From Deltaproteobacteria bacterium (GTDB lineage Bacteria > Myxococcota_A > Polyangia > GCA-2747355 > JADLHG01), in assembly GCA_020848905.1 (NCBI GenBank), contig JADLHG010000031.1:310001-374000 (forward strand): 64,000 nt of DNA, given 5' to 3'. The first letter of the stretch is position 1; every line of letters starts with the position of its first letter. The notes under the pieces are model-generated. The model ran no database searches and had not been told where the DNA came from. It was given only the letters and a program-made list of their open reading frames with translations. This document shows, piece after piece, positions 1 through 8,039 of this stretch. A program made the position numbers and the translations under genes.

Positions 1-890
1 AGCGCCTCGGTGAGCGCCGAGGTGGCGGTGGTCCCGGTGCGCTCGGACATCGCACGCAGCTCGAGCTGGAGCTTGTGCCGTCGGTCGAGCAGCTGCTTGA
101 GCTTGGGGTTGCCCTCCGCGAGCTTCTCGAGGCTGCGGGTGAGCACGCCGGCGCGGGCCCGGGCCCTGAGCCGGTCCGTCCCCTCGAGGGTCAGGACCTG
201 GTCGCTGTTGAGCCCCTTGATGGTGAGCGACGGATGCCGCTCGAGAAACGCGACCATCCGGTCCTCGAGCGCCTTGAGCTCCGCGGAGGAGCGCTTGGCC
301 TGCTCGCGGGCGTAGCTCTCGATGGCGATGGCCCGCTGCTCGATCCCCGAGCGATGGACCTCGAGGGCCTCCTGCGCGAAGAAGGCGGTGTAGCTCCTCG
401 CGAGCCCCGGATCGTGCGCCTTGGCGCGGACGCGGAAGTTCTTGCCGCCGCGGTGGTCCACGTCGGTGTGGTCGGCCACCCACTCGGTCAGCCGATTCCG
501 GTCGCGGAGCTCCTCCGCCGTGAGCTTCTGCTGGTGTCGCTCGACGAGGCGCTGGAGCACGGAGCGCGAGGTCAGGGCCAGCTTCAGGCGGCGGACCGTC
601 TGCATCGGGTCGCCGGCCTCCTCGGGGTCGTCCTGGCCCGTGGTGGCCGACGGGGTCTGGCTCGGGTCGCCGACCGCGGCCTGGCTCGGGGTCTTGAGGC
701 GCAGGAGCGCCGCTGCCTGATAGACCGGACGAAAGAGCTGTGCGCCACCGATCGCGAGCCCGGCCCCGACGGCGGTGACGAGGAGCACCACCCACCAGCG
801 GCTGACCACGAGCGCGACCGCCTCCGACGCGCTCGGGATGGGGGAGGGGCGCGGGATGGCCGAGTGCGTCTGGGTGGGGCTAGGCATCAT
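1..890 (-). CDS. Wzz/GumC-like polysaccharide chain-length protein, partial
   Basis: The 3' end lies outside the window, so only about 296 residues are visible. The start is a double ATG at 890/887. After a Pro/Ser-rich cytoplasmic N-terminus there is one membrane segment at about residues 32-50 (starting RWWVVLLVTAVGAG). Residues 55-75 then look like the beginning of the Wzz periplasmic domain (FRPVYQAAALLRL), followed by long charged helices rich in Arg, Glu and Leu. This layout fits polysaccharide co-polymerases that set chain length or take part in export with an outer-membrane Wza-type channel. The gene directly upstream at 966-1556 encodes such a channel lipoprotein, which supports the call. 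The missing C-terminus would show whether it has a second membrane helix or a tyrosine-kinase domain. Confidence 0.6.
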   Translation of the reverse strand, partial: MMPSPTQTHSAIPRPSPIPSASEAVALVVSRWWVVLLVTAVGAGLAIGGAQLFRPVYQAAALLRLKTPSQAAVGDPSQTPSATTGQDDPEEAGDPMQTVRRLKLALTSRSVLQRLVERHQQKLTAEELRDRNRLTEWVADHTDVDHRGGKNFRVRAKAHDPGLARSYTAFFAQEALEVHRSGIEQRAIAIESYAREQAKRSSAELKALEDRMVAFLERHPSLTIKGLNSDQVLTLEGTDRLRARARAGVLTRSLEKLAEGNPKLKQLLDRRHKLQLELRAMSERTGTTATSALTEA

Positions 891-965
891 GTGGTCGTTA
901 GTATCCCAGCGCACGCGTGCGTCGCAACCGAGCGGAGCGCCGGACCTCGAGCGGCCCGCGCGCCG

Positions 966-1556
966 TCAGGGGACCACGACGATGTCGCCCGTGAGGATGT
1001 AGAAGTTCCGGTTGCCCCCTGGATCCTTGACCGTGTCGTCGTACGAGACGGGGATCTTGGTCTGCCGGCCGTCGTGCCGGCGGAGCACGTAGATCGCGGC
1101 CGGCTGCGCGTAGGCCGTCAGGCCGCCGGCGTGCGCCAGCGCCTCGAGCACGGAGAGGTGCTTGCGGCTCTCGAAGACGCCGGCGCGCTGCACCTCGCCG
1201 ATCACGGAGAAGGTCACGCCGTGCACCTCCTCCAGCGAGACGGAGACCATGTCGTTCGCGTCCTGGAAGAAGCGCTTGAGGCGTTCCACGACGTGGGTGC
1301 GCGCCTCCTCGAGGGAGAGGCCCTCCACCTTGATCTCGCCGCCGAGCGGGAGGCTGATGTAGCCGTCCGGCCGCACCGTGTAGCGCCCCGTGGTGTTCTC
1401 GTTGCGTAGCACGCGCACGAGGAGCAGGTCGCCCGCCTTGACGCGGTAGACGGAGCCCGTGGGGTCCGGCAGGGTGGCGTAGTTGTAGTTGACTGCCGCC
1501 GTCGGGCAGCCTGACCCGACGAGGACAGCGCCAGAGAGGGCAAGAAGGCGAAACAT
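966..1556 (-). CDS. Polysaccharide export lipoprotein, Wza/GfcE-like
   Basis: A 196-residue secreted protein with a short hydrophobic signal and lipobox ending LVGSGC near residue 17. Residues about 37-120 match the Poly_export fold (VKAGDLLLVRVLRNE, then VRPDGYISLPLGGEIKVEGLS). Residues about 125-195 match an SLBB domain (VIGEVQRAGVFE, LSVLEALAHAGGLT, ending in ILTGDIVVVP). Proteins of this family form outer-membrane or periplasmic channels for capsule or exopolysaccharide. It is shorter than E. coli Wza and lacks the C-terminal amphipathic helix, so it may be a periplasmic adaptor or a minimal channel. It lies 75 bp upstream of the chain-length gene on the same strand, which suggests an export operon continuing beyond the window. 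Confidence 0.8.
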   Translation of the reverse strand: MFRLLALSGAVLVGSGCPTAAVNYNYATLPDPTGSVYRVKAGDLLLVRVLRNENTTGRYTVRPDGYISLPLGGEIKVEGLSLEEARTHVVERLKRFFQDANDMVSVSLEEVHGVTFSVIGEVQRAGVFESRKHLSVLEALAHAGGLTAYAQPAAIYVLRRHDGRQTKIPVSYDDTVKDPGGNRNFYILTGDIVVVP

Positions 1557-1607
1557 CGTCCGAATCTATGTGCCTCCGGCCACTCCGTCAAGCCTCGGCG
1601 GGGCGAA

Positions 1608-3422
1608 TCACGACAGGGCTTCTGCGCGGTCGAGCGTGCGGTTGAATACTCCTACCGCGAGGTCGTAGGGCTGCGTCGTCCTGAGGTCCACGCCGGCGCG
1701 CTTCAAGATCTCGATCGGTGCGTCGGAACCGCCGGCCTTGATCAGGTTGTCGAGGTACCGGTCGCGCGCCGTCGCACCCTGCTCGCGGATGAGCTCGGCG
1801 AGGGCGGTGGCCGCGGTGATGCCCGTGACGTACTGGAAGACGTAGAAGTTGTAGAAGAAGTGCGGGATGTAGGCCCACTCGGCGGCGTAGGCCTCGTCCA
1901 CCACGACCACCTTGTCGTCGTGCCCGTAGTAGCGGCGCGCCAGCTTCAGGTAGAGCTCGCTCAGCACGTCCGCGGTGAGCGCTTCCTGGCGCTCCGCGCG
2001 ACGGTAGAGCTCGAGCTCGAATTCGGCGAAGAGGCATTGCCGGAAGAGCGTCAGGCGGAAGCCCTCCATCTGCTCGCCAAGGAGAAAGAGCTGCTCGCCG
2101 GGGCGCTTCGCGGCGCGGAGCAGGTGCTCGGCGAGCAGCGCCTCGTTCAGCGTGGAGGCGACCTCGGCGGTGAAGATCGAGTAGTCCGCCTTGGGGTAGG
2201 GCTGGTGCCGGTTCGAGAAGTGCGAGTGCATGGCGTGGCCCATCTCGTGGGCCAGCATGGAGAGCGAGTTGTAGTCGTCGAGGTAGTTGCCGAGGACGAA
2301 GGGGTGCACGTCGTACGCGCTGCCGTCCATGTACGCCCCGCTGCGCTTCCCCTTGTTCGGCACGAGGTCGAGCCAGCCCGCGTCCGCGGCGAGGCCCCGC
2401 GCGAGCGCCTCGGTGTACGGCGACCCGAGCGGGGCGAGGGCCTCGACCAGCGTTTGCCGCGCCTTGGGGACGGGGTAGCGGAGCGTCACCTTCTCCACGA
2501 TGGGCGCGTAGAGGTCGTAGTAGTGGAGCTGCTTGAGGCCCAGCCGCTTGCGGCGCAGCGCCAGGTAGCGGTGCAGGGTCGGCAGGTGCCGGTTCACCGC
2601 GGCGATCATGTTTTCGTAGACGCTGACCGGGATGTCGTCCGGGTAGAGCGCCGCCTCGAGGGCCGAGGAGTACTTGCGCGCCTTGACGAAGACCAGGTTG
2701 GCGTTCACCTGGGCCGAGAGCAGGGAGGCCAGCGTGTTGCGGTAGCCGTGGTAGGTGCTGAAGAGGGTGTCGAAGGCGGCCTTGCGCACCTTGCGGTCGG
2801 GCGAGGTCCGGAAGCGCGAGAAGAGCGCCTGCGTCAGCCGCACCTCCTTGCCCCGCTCGTCCTTGACGGTGGGGAAGACCAGGTCGGCGCCCGAGAAGGC
2901 CGAGTAGGCGTTGTAGCCGGCGTTCTGCATCTGGGAGGCCTGAGCCAGCAGCCCCTCCTCGGCCGGCGAGAGGATGTGCGGCTTCAGCCGGAGGACCTCT
3001 CTCAGGTAGCGGTCGTAGTCCGCAAAGTCCGGCGCGCCGGTCAGTCCCTTGAGAAAGGACGCGGGCAGGGAGAGGAGCTCGGGCTCGATGAAGGCCGTGG
3101 TGGCCCGGAAGTCGGTGCCGACCTTCTCGATCACCTCCTTCATCCCCTGGTAGCCCGGCACGCGGGTGTCCTCGTCGTGGCGGCGGCTGGCGTAGTTGGC
3201 GAGGCGGGCGTAGCGCTTCCGGGCGGCGAAGGTGCGCTCGAGGCAGGTCAGGACGAGGGCCCGGTCTCCCTTGAAGCGCCCGCGGCACTCGGCGATCCCG
3301 GCCAGAGAGGCGACCAGCGCCTGGCGGTCCTTCTCCCAGGCTGCGTCGTTCGGATAGAGATGCTCGGTCTTCCACTTGTCGGCGGCGGCGACGGTGCTGC
3401 GCTCGGGGGAGGCCTTGGGCAT
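1608..3422 (-). CDS. pepF: Oligoendopeptidase F, M3 family zinc peptidase
   Basis: A 604-residue protein, the normal length for PepF. The zinc site HEMGH is at residues 392-396, followed by AMHSHFSNRHQPY as in M3B peptidases. The N-terminal PepF domain (residues about 15-200) and the C-terminal YNFYVFQYVTG region near residue 530 are both present. No signal peptide is visible, so it should act in the cytoplasm, where PepF enzymes cut oligopeptides of roughly 7-17 residues. The start at 3422 (MPKASPERS) precedes the conserved DKWKTEHLYPND segment; an upstream in-frame extension lacks family resemblance. It follows the LysR gene on the same strand after 89 bp, so it may have its own promoter or share that transcript. 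Confidence 0.92.
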   Translation of the reverse strand: MPKASPERSTVAAADKWKTEHLYPNDAAWEKDRQALVASLAGIAECRGRFKGDRALVLTCLERTFAARKRYARLANYASRRHDEDTRVPGYQGMKEVIEKVGTDFRATTAFIEPELLSLPASFLKGLTGAPDFADYDRYLREVLRLKPHILSPAEEGLLAQASQMQNAGYNAYSAFSGADLVFPTVKDERGKEVRLTQALFSRFRTSPDRKVRKAAFDTLFSTYHGYRNTLASLLSAQVNANLVFVKARKYSSALEAALYPDDIPVSVYENMIAAVNRHLPTLHRYLALRRKRLGLKQLHYYDLYAPIVEKVTLRYPVPKARQTLVEALAPLGSPYTEALARGLAADAGWLDLVPNKGKRSGAYMDGSAYDVHPFVLGNYLDDYNSLSMLAHEMGHAMHSHFSNRHQPYPKADYSIFTAEVASTLNEALLAEHLLRAAKRPGEQLFLLGEQMEGFRLTLFRQCLFAEFELELYRRAERQEALTADVLSELYLKLARRYYGHDDKVVVVDEAYAAEWAYIPHFFYNFYVFQYVTGITAATALAELIREQGATARDRYLDNLIKAGGSDAPIEILKRAGVDLRTTQPYDLAVGVFNRTLDRAEALS

Positions 3423-3511
3423 GGGGATCTGCTCCTCGGGATGGCTCGAAGACCGTTACGGTGCCCGAGGGGCGCGAGGAATGCAACGAGGCGGTGCGGC
3501 GGATCGCGGCG

Positions 3512-4405
3512 CTACTTCAGCGGCACGCCGCAGAGGGTCTTCGCCAGGCTGGCGTAGAGGCTGCGCTTGGGATCGTCTCCTCGAAAGACGAGGCGGAAAT
3601 GGTCCGACAGGGGCCGCACCTTGGGCAGGATGCGGCGCACCTCTCCGGCGGCGAGAGGCTGCCGGACGAAGTAGTGGGGCAGGACCGCCACCCCCTTGCC
3701 GCGCAGCACGAGGGCGCGGATGGCGGCGATGGTGCCGAGCCGCACGATGCGCCCGAAGCGCAGGCTGTCGATGCCACCGGGGGCGTCGCGCCAGTAGCGA
3801 AAGAGGGGCAGCTCCTCGGCGGCGTCGAAGAGCGTGTGGGCCCGCGCGTCGGCCTCGTGGCGCAGCGGCTGGCGCAGGAGGAGCTCGCGCTGGCCGACGA
3901 AGACGTACTTCTCCTCGTGGAGCCGGTACGCGTCCAGCTTCGGGTCCGTCAGGCGGGACGAGGTGATGGCGCAGTCGATCGCCAGGCTGCGCACGCTGCG
4001 AACGAGGTCGGCCCCCGAGCCGAAGTACAGGTGCACGGTGAGGGCGGGGTGTGCCCGCTCGAGGCGCTCGAGCAGCGGCACGACCCACGACAACCCGAGC
4101 TCGTGGCGCGTGCCGAGGACGATCTCGAGGGGCGCCGGGCCCAGCTCGCCTCGGCCGGCGCGCCGACACTCCTCGACGGCGGCGAGCGCGCGGGTGGCCT
4201 GGGGGAGGAGGCCGAGCCCCGCCTCGGTCAGCACCACGGTCCGTGTGGTGCGCTGAAAGAGGCGCACGCCGAGCTCCTCTTCGAGCTGACGTATGCGTTG
4301 GCCCAGAGCCGCCGGGGAGAGCGCCACGGCGCGGGCCGCCGCGCGGAAGCTGAGCAGACGGGCCGCTTCGACGAAGCAGCGTAGACCTTCGAGAGCGAGG
4401 GGCAT
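3512..4405 (-). CDS. LysR-family transcriptional regulator
   Basis: A 297-residue protein with the LysR winged helix-turn-helix at residues 1-62 (LEGLRCFVEAARLLSFRAAARAVALS, then IRQLEEELGVRLFQRTTRTVVLTEAG, read as two pieces). A periplasmic-binding-like effector domain spans about 90-290. LysR proteins usually act on a divergent neighbour and on themselves. Here the divergent gene encodes an exported intradiol dioxygenase, 80 bp away start to start, so that is the likely target and an aromatic compound the likely effector (inference). The effector domain carries no feature that names the ligand. pepF lies downstream on the same strand. Confidence 0.9.
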   Translation of the reverse strand: MPLALEGLRCFVEAARLLSFRAAARAVALSPAALGQRIRQLEEELGVRLFQRTTRTVVLTEAGLGLLPQATRALAAVEECRRAGRGELGPAPLEIVLGTRHELGLSWVVPLLERLERAHPALTVHLYFGSGADLVRSVRSLAIDCAITSSRLTDPKLDAYRLHEEKYVFVGQRELLLRQPLRHEADARAHTLFDAAEELPLFRYWRDAPGGIDSLRFGRIVRLGTIAAIRALVLRGKGVAVLPHYFVRQPLAAGEVRRILPKVRPLSDHFRLVFRGDDPKRSLYASLAKTLCGVPLK

Positions 4406-4485
4406 GCAGACTGTCTACGAACGCGATACAATCATGTCAATAAAATACGCATGGACGATGCTGTGGCGCTGGCTACCCTTTCCGC
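4406..4485. promoter_or_regulatory. Divergent promoter region, LysR gene / dioxygenase gene
   Basis: This short stretch is richer in A and T than its flanks. On the minus strand a perfect -35 box TTGACA lies at 4440-4435, with a weak TAGACA at 4417-4412 after 17 bp. That would start the LysR transcript almost at its ATG. On the plus strand TAAAAT at 4441-4446 is a good -10 for the dioxygenase, without a clear -35, as expected for an activator-dependent promoter. I could not find a convincing T-N11-A dyad for LysR binding. Confidence 0.45.
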
Positions 4486-5241
4486 ATGAGCCACCGACAC
4501 GACGCCCGAGTTCTCGTTACGCGACGCGGTTTCCTGCGCTCGGCGGTCGCGGGGTCCGCCGCCGCGCTGGGCCTTGGGGCTTTCGGCCTCGGGTGCGCGG
4601 CCGAGCCATCGCCCACCCCGACGTTCGACGGTTCGCCGCGGCCTGCGGACGGAGGCGGCCTGCGTGCCGACCTTGTGCGCGGGAGGTCGGATGGGGCCGC
4701 CACCGGGGACGCGAAGGGGGGCGATGGCCCGCGTCGCGACCTCTCCCCCACCTGCGGCGAGCTGACGGAGCCGAATATCGAGGGCCCGTTCTTCAAGGTC
4801 GGCTCGCCCGAGCGGGGTGACCTGCGCGAGCCGGGGATGGCCGGCGTCCGGCTCGAGGTGGCGGGGCGAGTCCTCGGCCGGGACTGTCGGCCGGTCGCGG
4901 GGGCGCTCCTCGATTTCTGGCACGCGAATCAGGACGGTGCCTACGACAACGTCGGCTTCAGGCTGCGGGGCCACCAACGCACGGACGCGAGCGGCCGTTA
5001 CCTGCTGCAGACCATCGTGCCAGGTCACTACCTGAACGGCGCGACCTACCGCCCGGCGCACGTCCACGTGAAGGTGGGGGGCGCGGGGTTCATGGTGCTC
5101 ACCACGCAGCTCTACTTCCCGGGGGACCCGTACAACGCGGGGGACCCCTTCATCCGGCCGTCGCTCATCATGCCCGTCACCGACGTGGGGGGGATGAAGC
5201 GCGCGACCTTCGACTTTGTTCTGGCGCGAGCGAGCCGCTGA
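4486..5241 (+). CDS. Tat-exported lipoprotein intradiol ring-cleavage dioxygenase
   Basis: A 251-residue protein. The N-terminus has a twin-arginine motif (RRGFLR, residues 13-18), a hydrophobic stretch and a lipobox ending FGLGC at Cys37, so it is predicted to be exported folded and anchored to a membrane. Residues about 40-90 are a low-complexity linker. The dioxygenase domain covers 95-245 and keeps all four non-heme Fe(III) ligands of the family: Tyr153 (GAYDN), Tyr182 (PGHY), His192 and His194 (RPAHVHV). Family members open catechol or protocatechuate rings between the hydroxyls. Soluble cytoplasmic enzymes are the rule, so a surface or periplasmic lipoprotein is unusual. The substrate cannot be read from the sequence. 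The divergent LysR gene is the probable regulator. Confidence 0.85.
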   Translation: MSHRHDARVLVTRRGFLRSAVAGSAAALGLGAFGLGCAAEPSPTPTFDGSPRPADGGGLRADLVRGRSDGAATGDAKGGDGPRRDLSPTCGELTEPNIEGPFFKVGSPERGDLREPGMAGVRLEVAGRVLGRDCRPVAGALLDFWHANQDGAYDNVGFRLRGHQRTDASGRYLLQTIVPGHYLNGATYRPAHVHVKVGGAGFMVLTTQLYFPGDPYNAGDPFIRPSLIMPVTDVGGMKRATFDFVLARASR

Positions 5242-5246
5242 CGGGT

Positions 5247-5266
5247 CGCCCGCCGGAGGGCGGGCG
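5247..5266 (+). terminator. Hairpin after the dioxygenase gene
   Basis: A perfect 8-bp stem (CGCCCGCC / GGCGGGCG) with a GGAG loop begins 6 bp after the dioxygenase stop. There is no T-run, so it is a terminator-like hairpin rather than a classical intrinsic terminator. Confidence 0.5.
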
Positions 5267-5282
5267 CGGGAGGAGGGAGTGT

Positions 5283-5314
5283 GCCCGACCGACGTCCTCG
5301 ACCGCCGGTCGGGC
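5283..5314. terminator. Inverted repeat between convergent genes
   Basis: Perfect 8-bp arms GCCCGACC and GGTCGGGC are separated by 16 bp, in the gap between the dioxygenase gene and the metalloprotease gene that converge here. A second small hairpin (GGGCC / GGCCC) follows at 5311-5325. Together they probably serve as a two-way terminator, but no T-tract is present. Confidence 0.4.
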
Positions 5315-5325
5315 CCCAGAGGCCC

Positions 5326-7989
5326 CTACATGGGCATGAGCATTCCCATCAGCTCGTCCTTCTCGAGGAACCAGCGCGCGAGGTCGGGCGGAAGCAGGTG
5401 CTGCTCGATGATCGTCTCGCCCGGGTCGATCCCTGTGACTTCGGTGATCGCCATCTGGTAGCTCATGAAGAGCTCGTTACGCTCCTTGGCGCCCCACGCC
5501 GGGCTCTCCTTCTCCACGGCCATGAAGGCCATCGCCGCGGCCTGTCGCGTGCCGTGCGGGTACTTGTAGACGGGCAGCTTGACCTTCACGGTGCGCGGCT
5601 CGCCCTCCTCGCCGGCCACCATGACCTCGCCGTTCAGGTAGACCAGCTTGCCCATCGAGTCGACCGACTGGGAGAGGAGCGTCTCCTCGACGCGCTTCTT
5701 CATGTAGGCCGCTAGCTCGAAGCTCTGCGGACCGTCGGCGAGCTTGCCCATTAGCGGGTTCATCCAACCCCACTCCATGTAGGCCAGGTCGATCCAGTTG
5801 GGCAGGTTGGAGAGAATCGTCATCTCCTCCTCGGCCGCCTGGGTCTCCATGAGGCGGAAGAACTTGCGCGCGTGCTGCTTGATCAGCTCCTTCTCCGCGC
5901 CGGAGAAGTGCACCGTCTGCCCCTCATAACCCGGGAAGGTGGTGTAGCGGTTCACGAGCGCGTCGAACTTGGCGATCGCGGTCTTGGCGTAGTCCTTGGG
6001 CAGGATGCTGAGCACCTTCTCGAAGCCGCCCGCGGCGTCATATTCCCGCCGCGCGTAGTCGAGCTCGGCGCGCTGCACCTTCGCCGCGTTGAGGGCGGAG
6101 ACCGTCGGGAAGCTCCGCTGGATGCGGATGGTCTTCGAGCTCGAAAGCAGCGAGCGGTAGGCCGAGGTGACCGGGTAGGTCAGGCTGTAGAGGAACCACT
6201 TCGGGTTCGGCTGGTCCTCGGCGAGCGGGAACTCATCGCAGCCCTTGCAGGGGGCCTTGTCCCAGACGTACCACTCGAAGAGGATGTTCGGGAGGTTCTC
6301 GAGCAGCTTCTTCTTGTGCGAGGTCGCGAACTCGATCACCGAGCGGCCAGCGTCGAAGGCGTCGCAGTCGTGGTAGTAGCCGTAGTGCGAGTCGGTGCAG
6401 AAGGGCGGGATCTCACGCGGGTCGTAGGTCTCCCCATCGTAGAGGATGCTCATGGCCTTGACGTCGTAGGGCAACGCGGCTTCCTTGCGCGCGATGAGGT
6501 GCCCGATCAGCGCCGACTGCGGCGTGTCGTGGTAATCCATCACGGAGCTCGAGGGAATGACGTCGGTCGCGAGCATCTTGCCGTTCAGGTACTCCTCGAA
6601 GCGCTTCTCCGCGTCGTCGGCCGAGATGTTCGTGCCGATCGATCCGGCGAAGTTGTGCCGCAGCCCGAGGGTGTGACCCACCTCGTGCGCCACCACCTCG
6701 CGCACGAGATCCTGGGCCACGCGCAGGATCTGCGCGTCCGAGGCCGTACGCAGATTGATGCGCTTGAGGAAGGAGCGCAGGCGGCGCTTCACGTCCATCT
6801 TGCACAGGTGTTCCGTAGAGAGCTTCTTGAGCCCGAGGCGAGCGTGCTTCTTGCCTTTCTGCTTCTTTGCCAGCCGCGCCAGGCGGTCGGTCTCCTCGGT
6901 CTCGAGACGACGCAGGAGGTCCCGCGCCTGGTCCGCCGAGTAGACCGCCCAGAAGCTCGGCATGAAGATCTGCGCGTGCATCACCTGGCCCGTGCGGGGG
7001 TCCATCTGCGCGTCGGCGAAGGCGTAGCCGGCCGTCTTGTCCTCGACCCACTGGATCACGTTGTAGTCGTGGTCCGGCGCCGTGACACCCTTGGGCGCGT
7101 CGATGACCTGGATCTGCGTACCGCTGCCCCAGACCTTGTTCCAGTAGTTCACGCCGTCCCGCACCGCCTCCTTGAAGGCGGCCGGGGTGTTCGAGGACAT
7201 CGCGTAGACAATCGGCTTGTTCTTGTTGAACTTGGTGTAGAAGGAATCGATCGTCGAGCGCTCGGCGTTGACCAGCGGCTGCACCTCGAAGAAGCCGAAG
7301 CGGTCGAAGTTCCACTTCGACTCCATGGGCCGGAAGGTCGGGTCGGGCCGGTAGGCCGAGAGGTAGTAAACGATCTCGTAAGAAGTGCCGCCCCAGTCGT
7401 CGCTCAGGTTGGCGATCTGATTCACCACCAGCGCTTCTCGATCGGTCAGGCGAGCCTTCTTGACGTAGGACTCACCGAGGGGGATGGGCATCTTGTCCGT
7501 CCACCAGCCGAAGTCCGAGGCCCACCACTCGTCGCCATAGAGGATGGCCTTCATCCCCTGGTTGAAGTCGAAGGTGATCGCTTCGTCCGTCTCCTTCAGG
7601 ATCTTGAAGGAGGCGAGGATCAGCTCGGGCTTCCAGGCGTCGTCGGCCACGAAGTTGTAGTCCTTCGAGGATTCGAAGAGGAAGAGCTTGCCGTCGAGCT
7701 TCTTGAAGAAGACCACGCGGCTCTTGATGCCCCAGAAGTCGGGGTCCCAGAACTGCATCGTGATGTTGGCCTGGAGCAGGAGGTCCTTCTCCAACGCGGC
7801 CTTCTTGATCGCGATGAGCTTCTTGTCGGGCCCTTCGAGCGAAAAGGTATTTTCGATCTGCGGGTCGATCGTGGCCCGGCCACGCTCGAGCCCCTCGTCC
7901 TGCGCCTGCGAGCCGCAGCCCGCGAGCAGCAGCAGCGCGGCGGCAAATCCGCGCCAGCCGCTCCGCGTCATTCCGTTTCTCGTCGACAT
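5326..7989 (-). CDS. Secreted lipoprotein zinc metalloprotease, metzincin-type motif
   Basis: An 887-residue protein with a signal peptide and lipobox (LLLAGC), hence exported. The active site HEVGHTLGLRH at residues 435-445 has the extended HExxHxxGxxH pattern of metzincins, and a Met-turn candidate SVMDYHD follows about 60-70 residues later. The wider arrangement resembles the large bacterial zinc-dependent metalloproteases described under DUF4953/DUF5117; this assignment is from memory of the motif. The start at 7989 was chosen because GAGGTG lies 7 bp upstream; the in-frame ATG at 8007 has no such site. It lies 50 bp downstream of a kelch lipoprotein gene on the same strand, so the two are probably co-transcribed. 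The substrate is unknown. Confidence 0.82.
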   Translation of the reverse strand: MSTRNGMTRSGWRGFAAALLLLAGCGSQAQDEGLERGRATIDPQIENTFSLEGPDKKLIAIKKAALEKDLLLQANITMQFWDPDFWGIKSRVVFFKKLDGKLFLFESSKDYNFVADDAWKPELILASFKILKETDEAITFDFNQGMKAILYGDEWWASDFGWWTDKMPIPLGESYVKKARLTDREALVVNQIANLSDDWGGTSYEIVYYLSAYRPDPTFRPMESKWNFDRFGFFEVQPLVNAERSTIDSFYTKFNKNKPIVYAMSSNTPAAFKEAVRDGVNYWNKVWGSGTQIQVIDAPKGVTAPDHDYNVIQWVEDKTAGYAFADAQMDPRTGQVMHAQIFMPSFWAVYSADQARDLLRRLETEETDRLARLAKKQKGKKHARLGLKKLSTEHLCKMDVKRRLRSFLKRINLRTASDAQILRVAQDLVREVVAHEVGHTLGLRHNFAGSIGTNISADDAEKRFEEYLNGKMLATDVIPSSSVMDYHDTPQSALIGHLIARKEAALPYDVKAMSILYDGETYDPREIPPFCTDSHYGYYHDCDAFDAGRSVIEFATSHKKKLLENLPNILFEWYVWDKAPCKGCDEFPLAEDQPNPKWFLYSLTYPVTSAYRSLLSSSKTIRIQRSFPTVSALNAAKVQRAELDYARREYDAAGGFEKVLSILPKDYAKTAIAKFDALVNRYTTFPGYEGQTVHFSGAEKELIKQHARKFFRLMETQAAEEEMTILSNLPNWIDLAYMEWGWMNPLMGKLADGPQSFELAAYMKKRVEETLLSQSVDSMGKLVYLNGEVMVAGEEGEPRTVKVKLPVYKYPHGTRQAAAMAFMAVEKESPAWGAKERNELFMSYQMAITEVTGIDPGETIIEQHLLPPDLARWFLEKDELMGMLMPM

Positions 7990-8039
7990 GATCACACCTC
8001 TATGCACGGGTCAGCCGCAGCTGGCCCCGAAATGGGTTG

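Noticed and set aside
1860-3557. A long plus-strand open frame over pepF
   Set aside because: PepF on the other strand has its HEMGH motif and full length; the frame is a shadow with no recognisable features.
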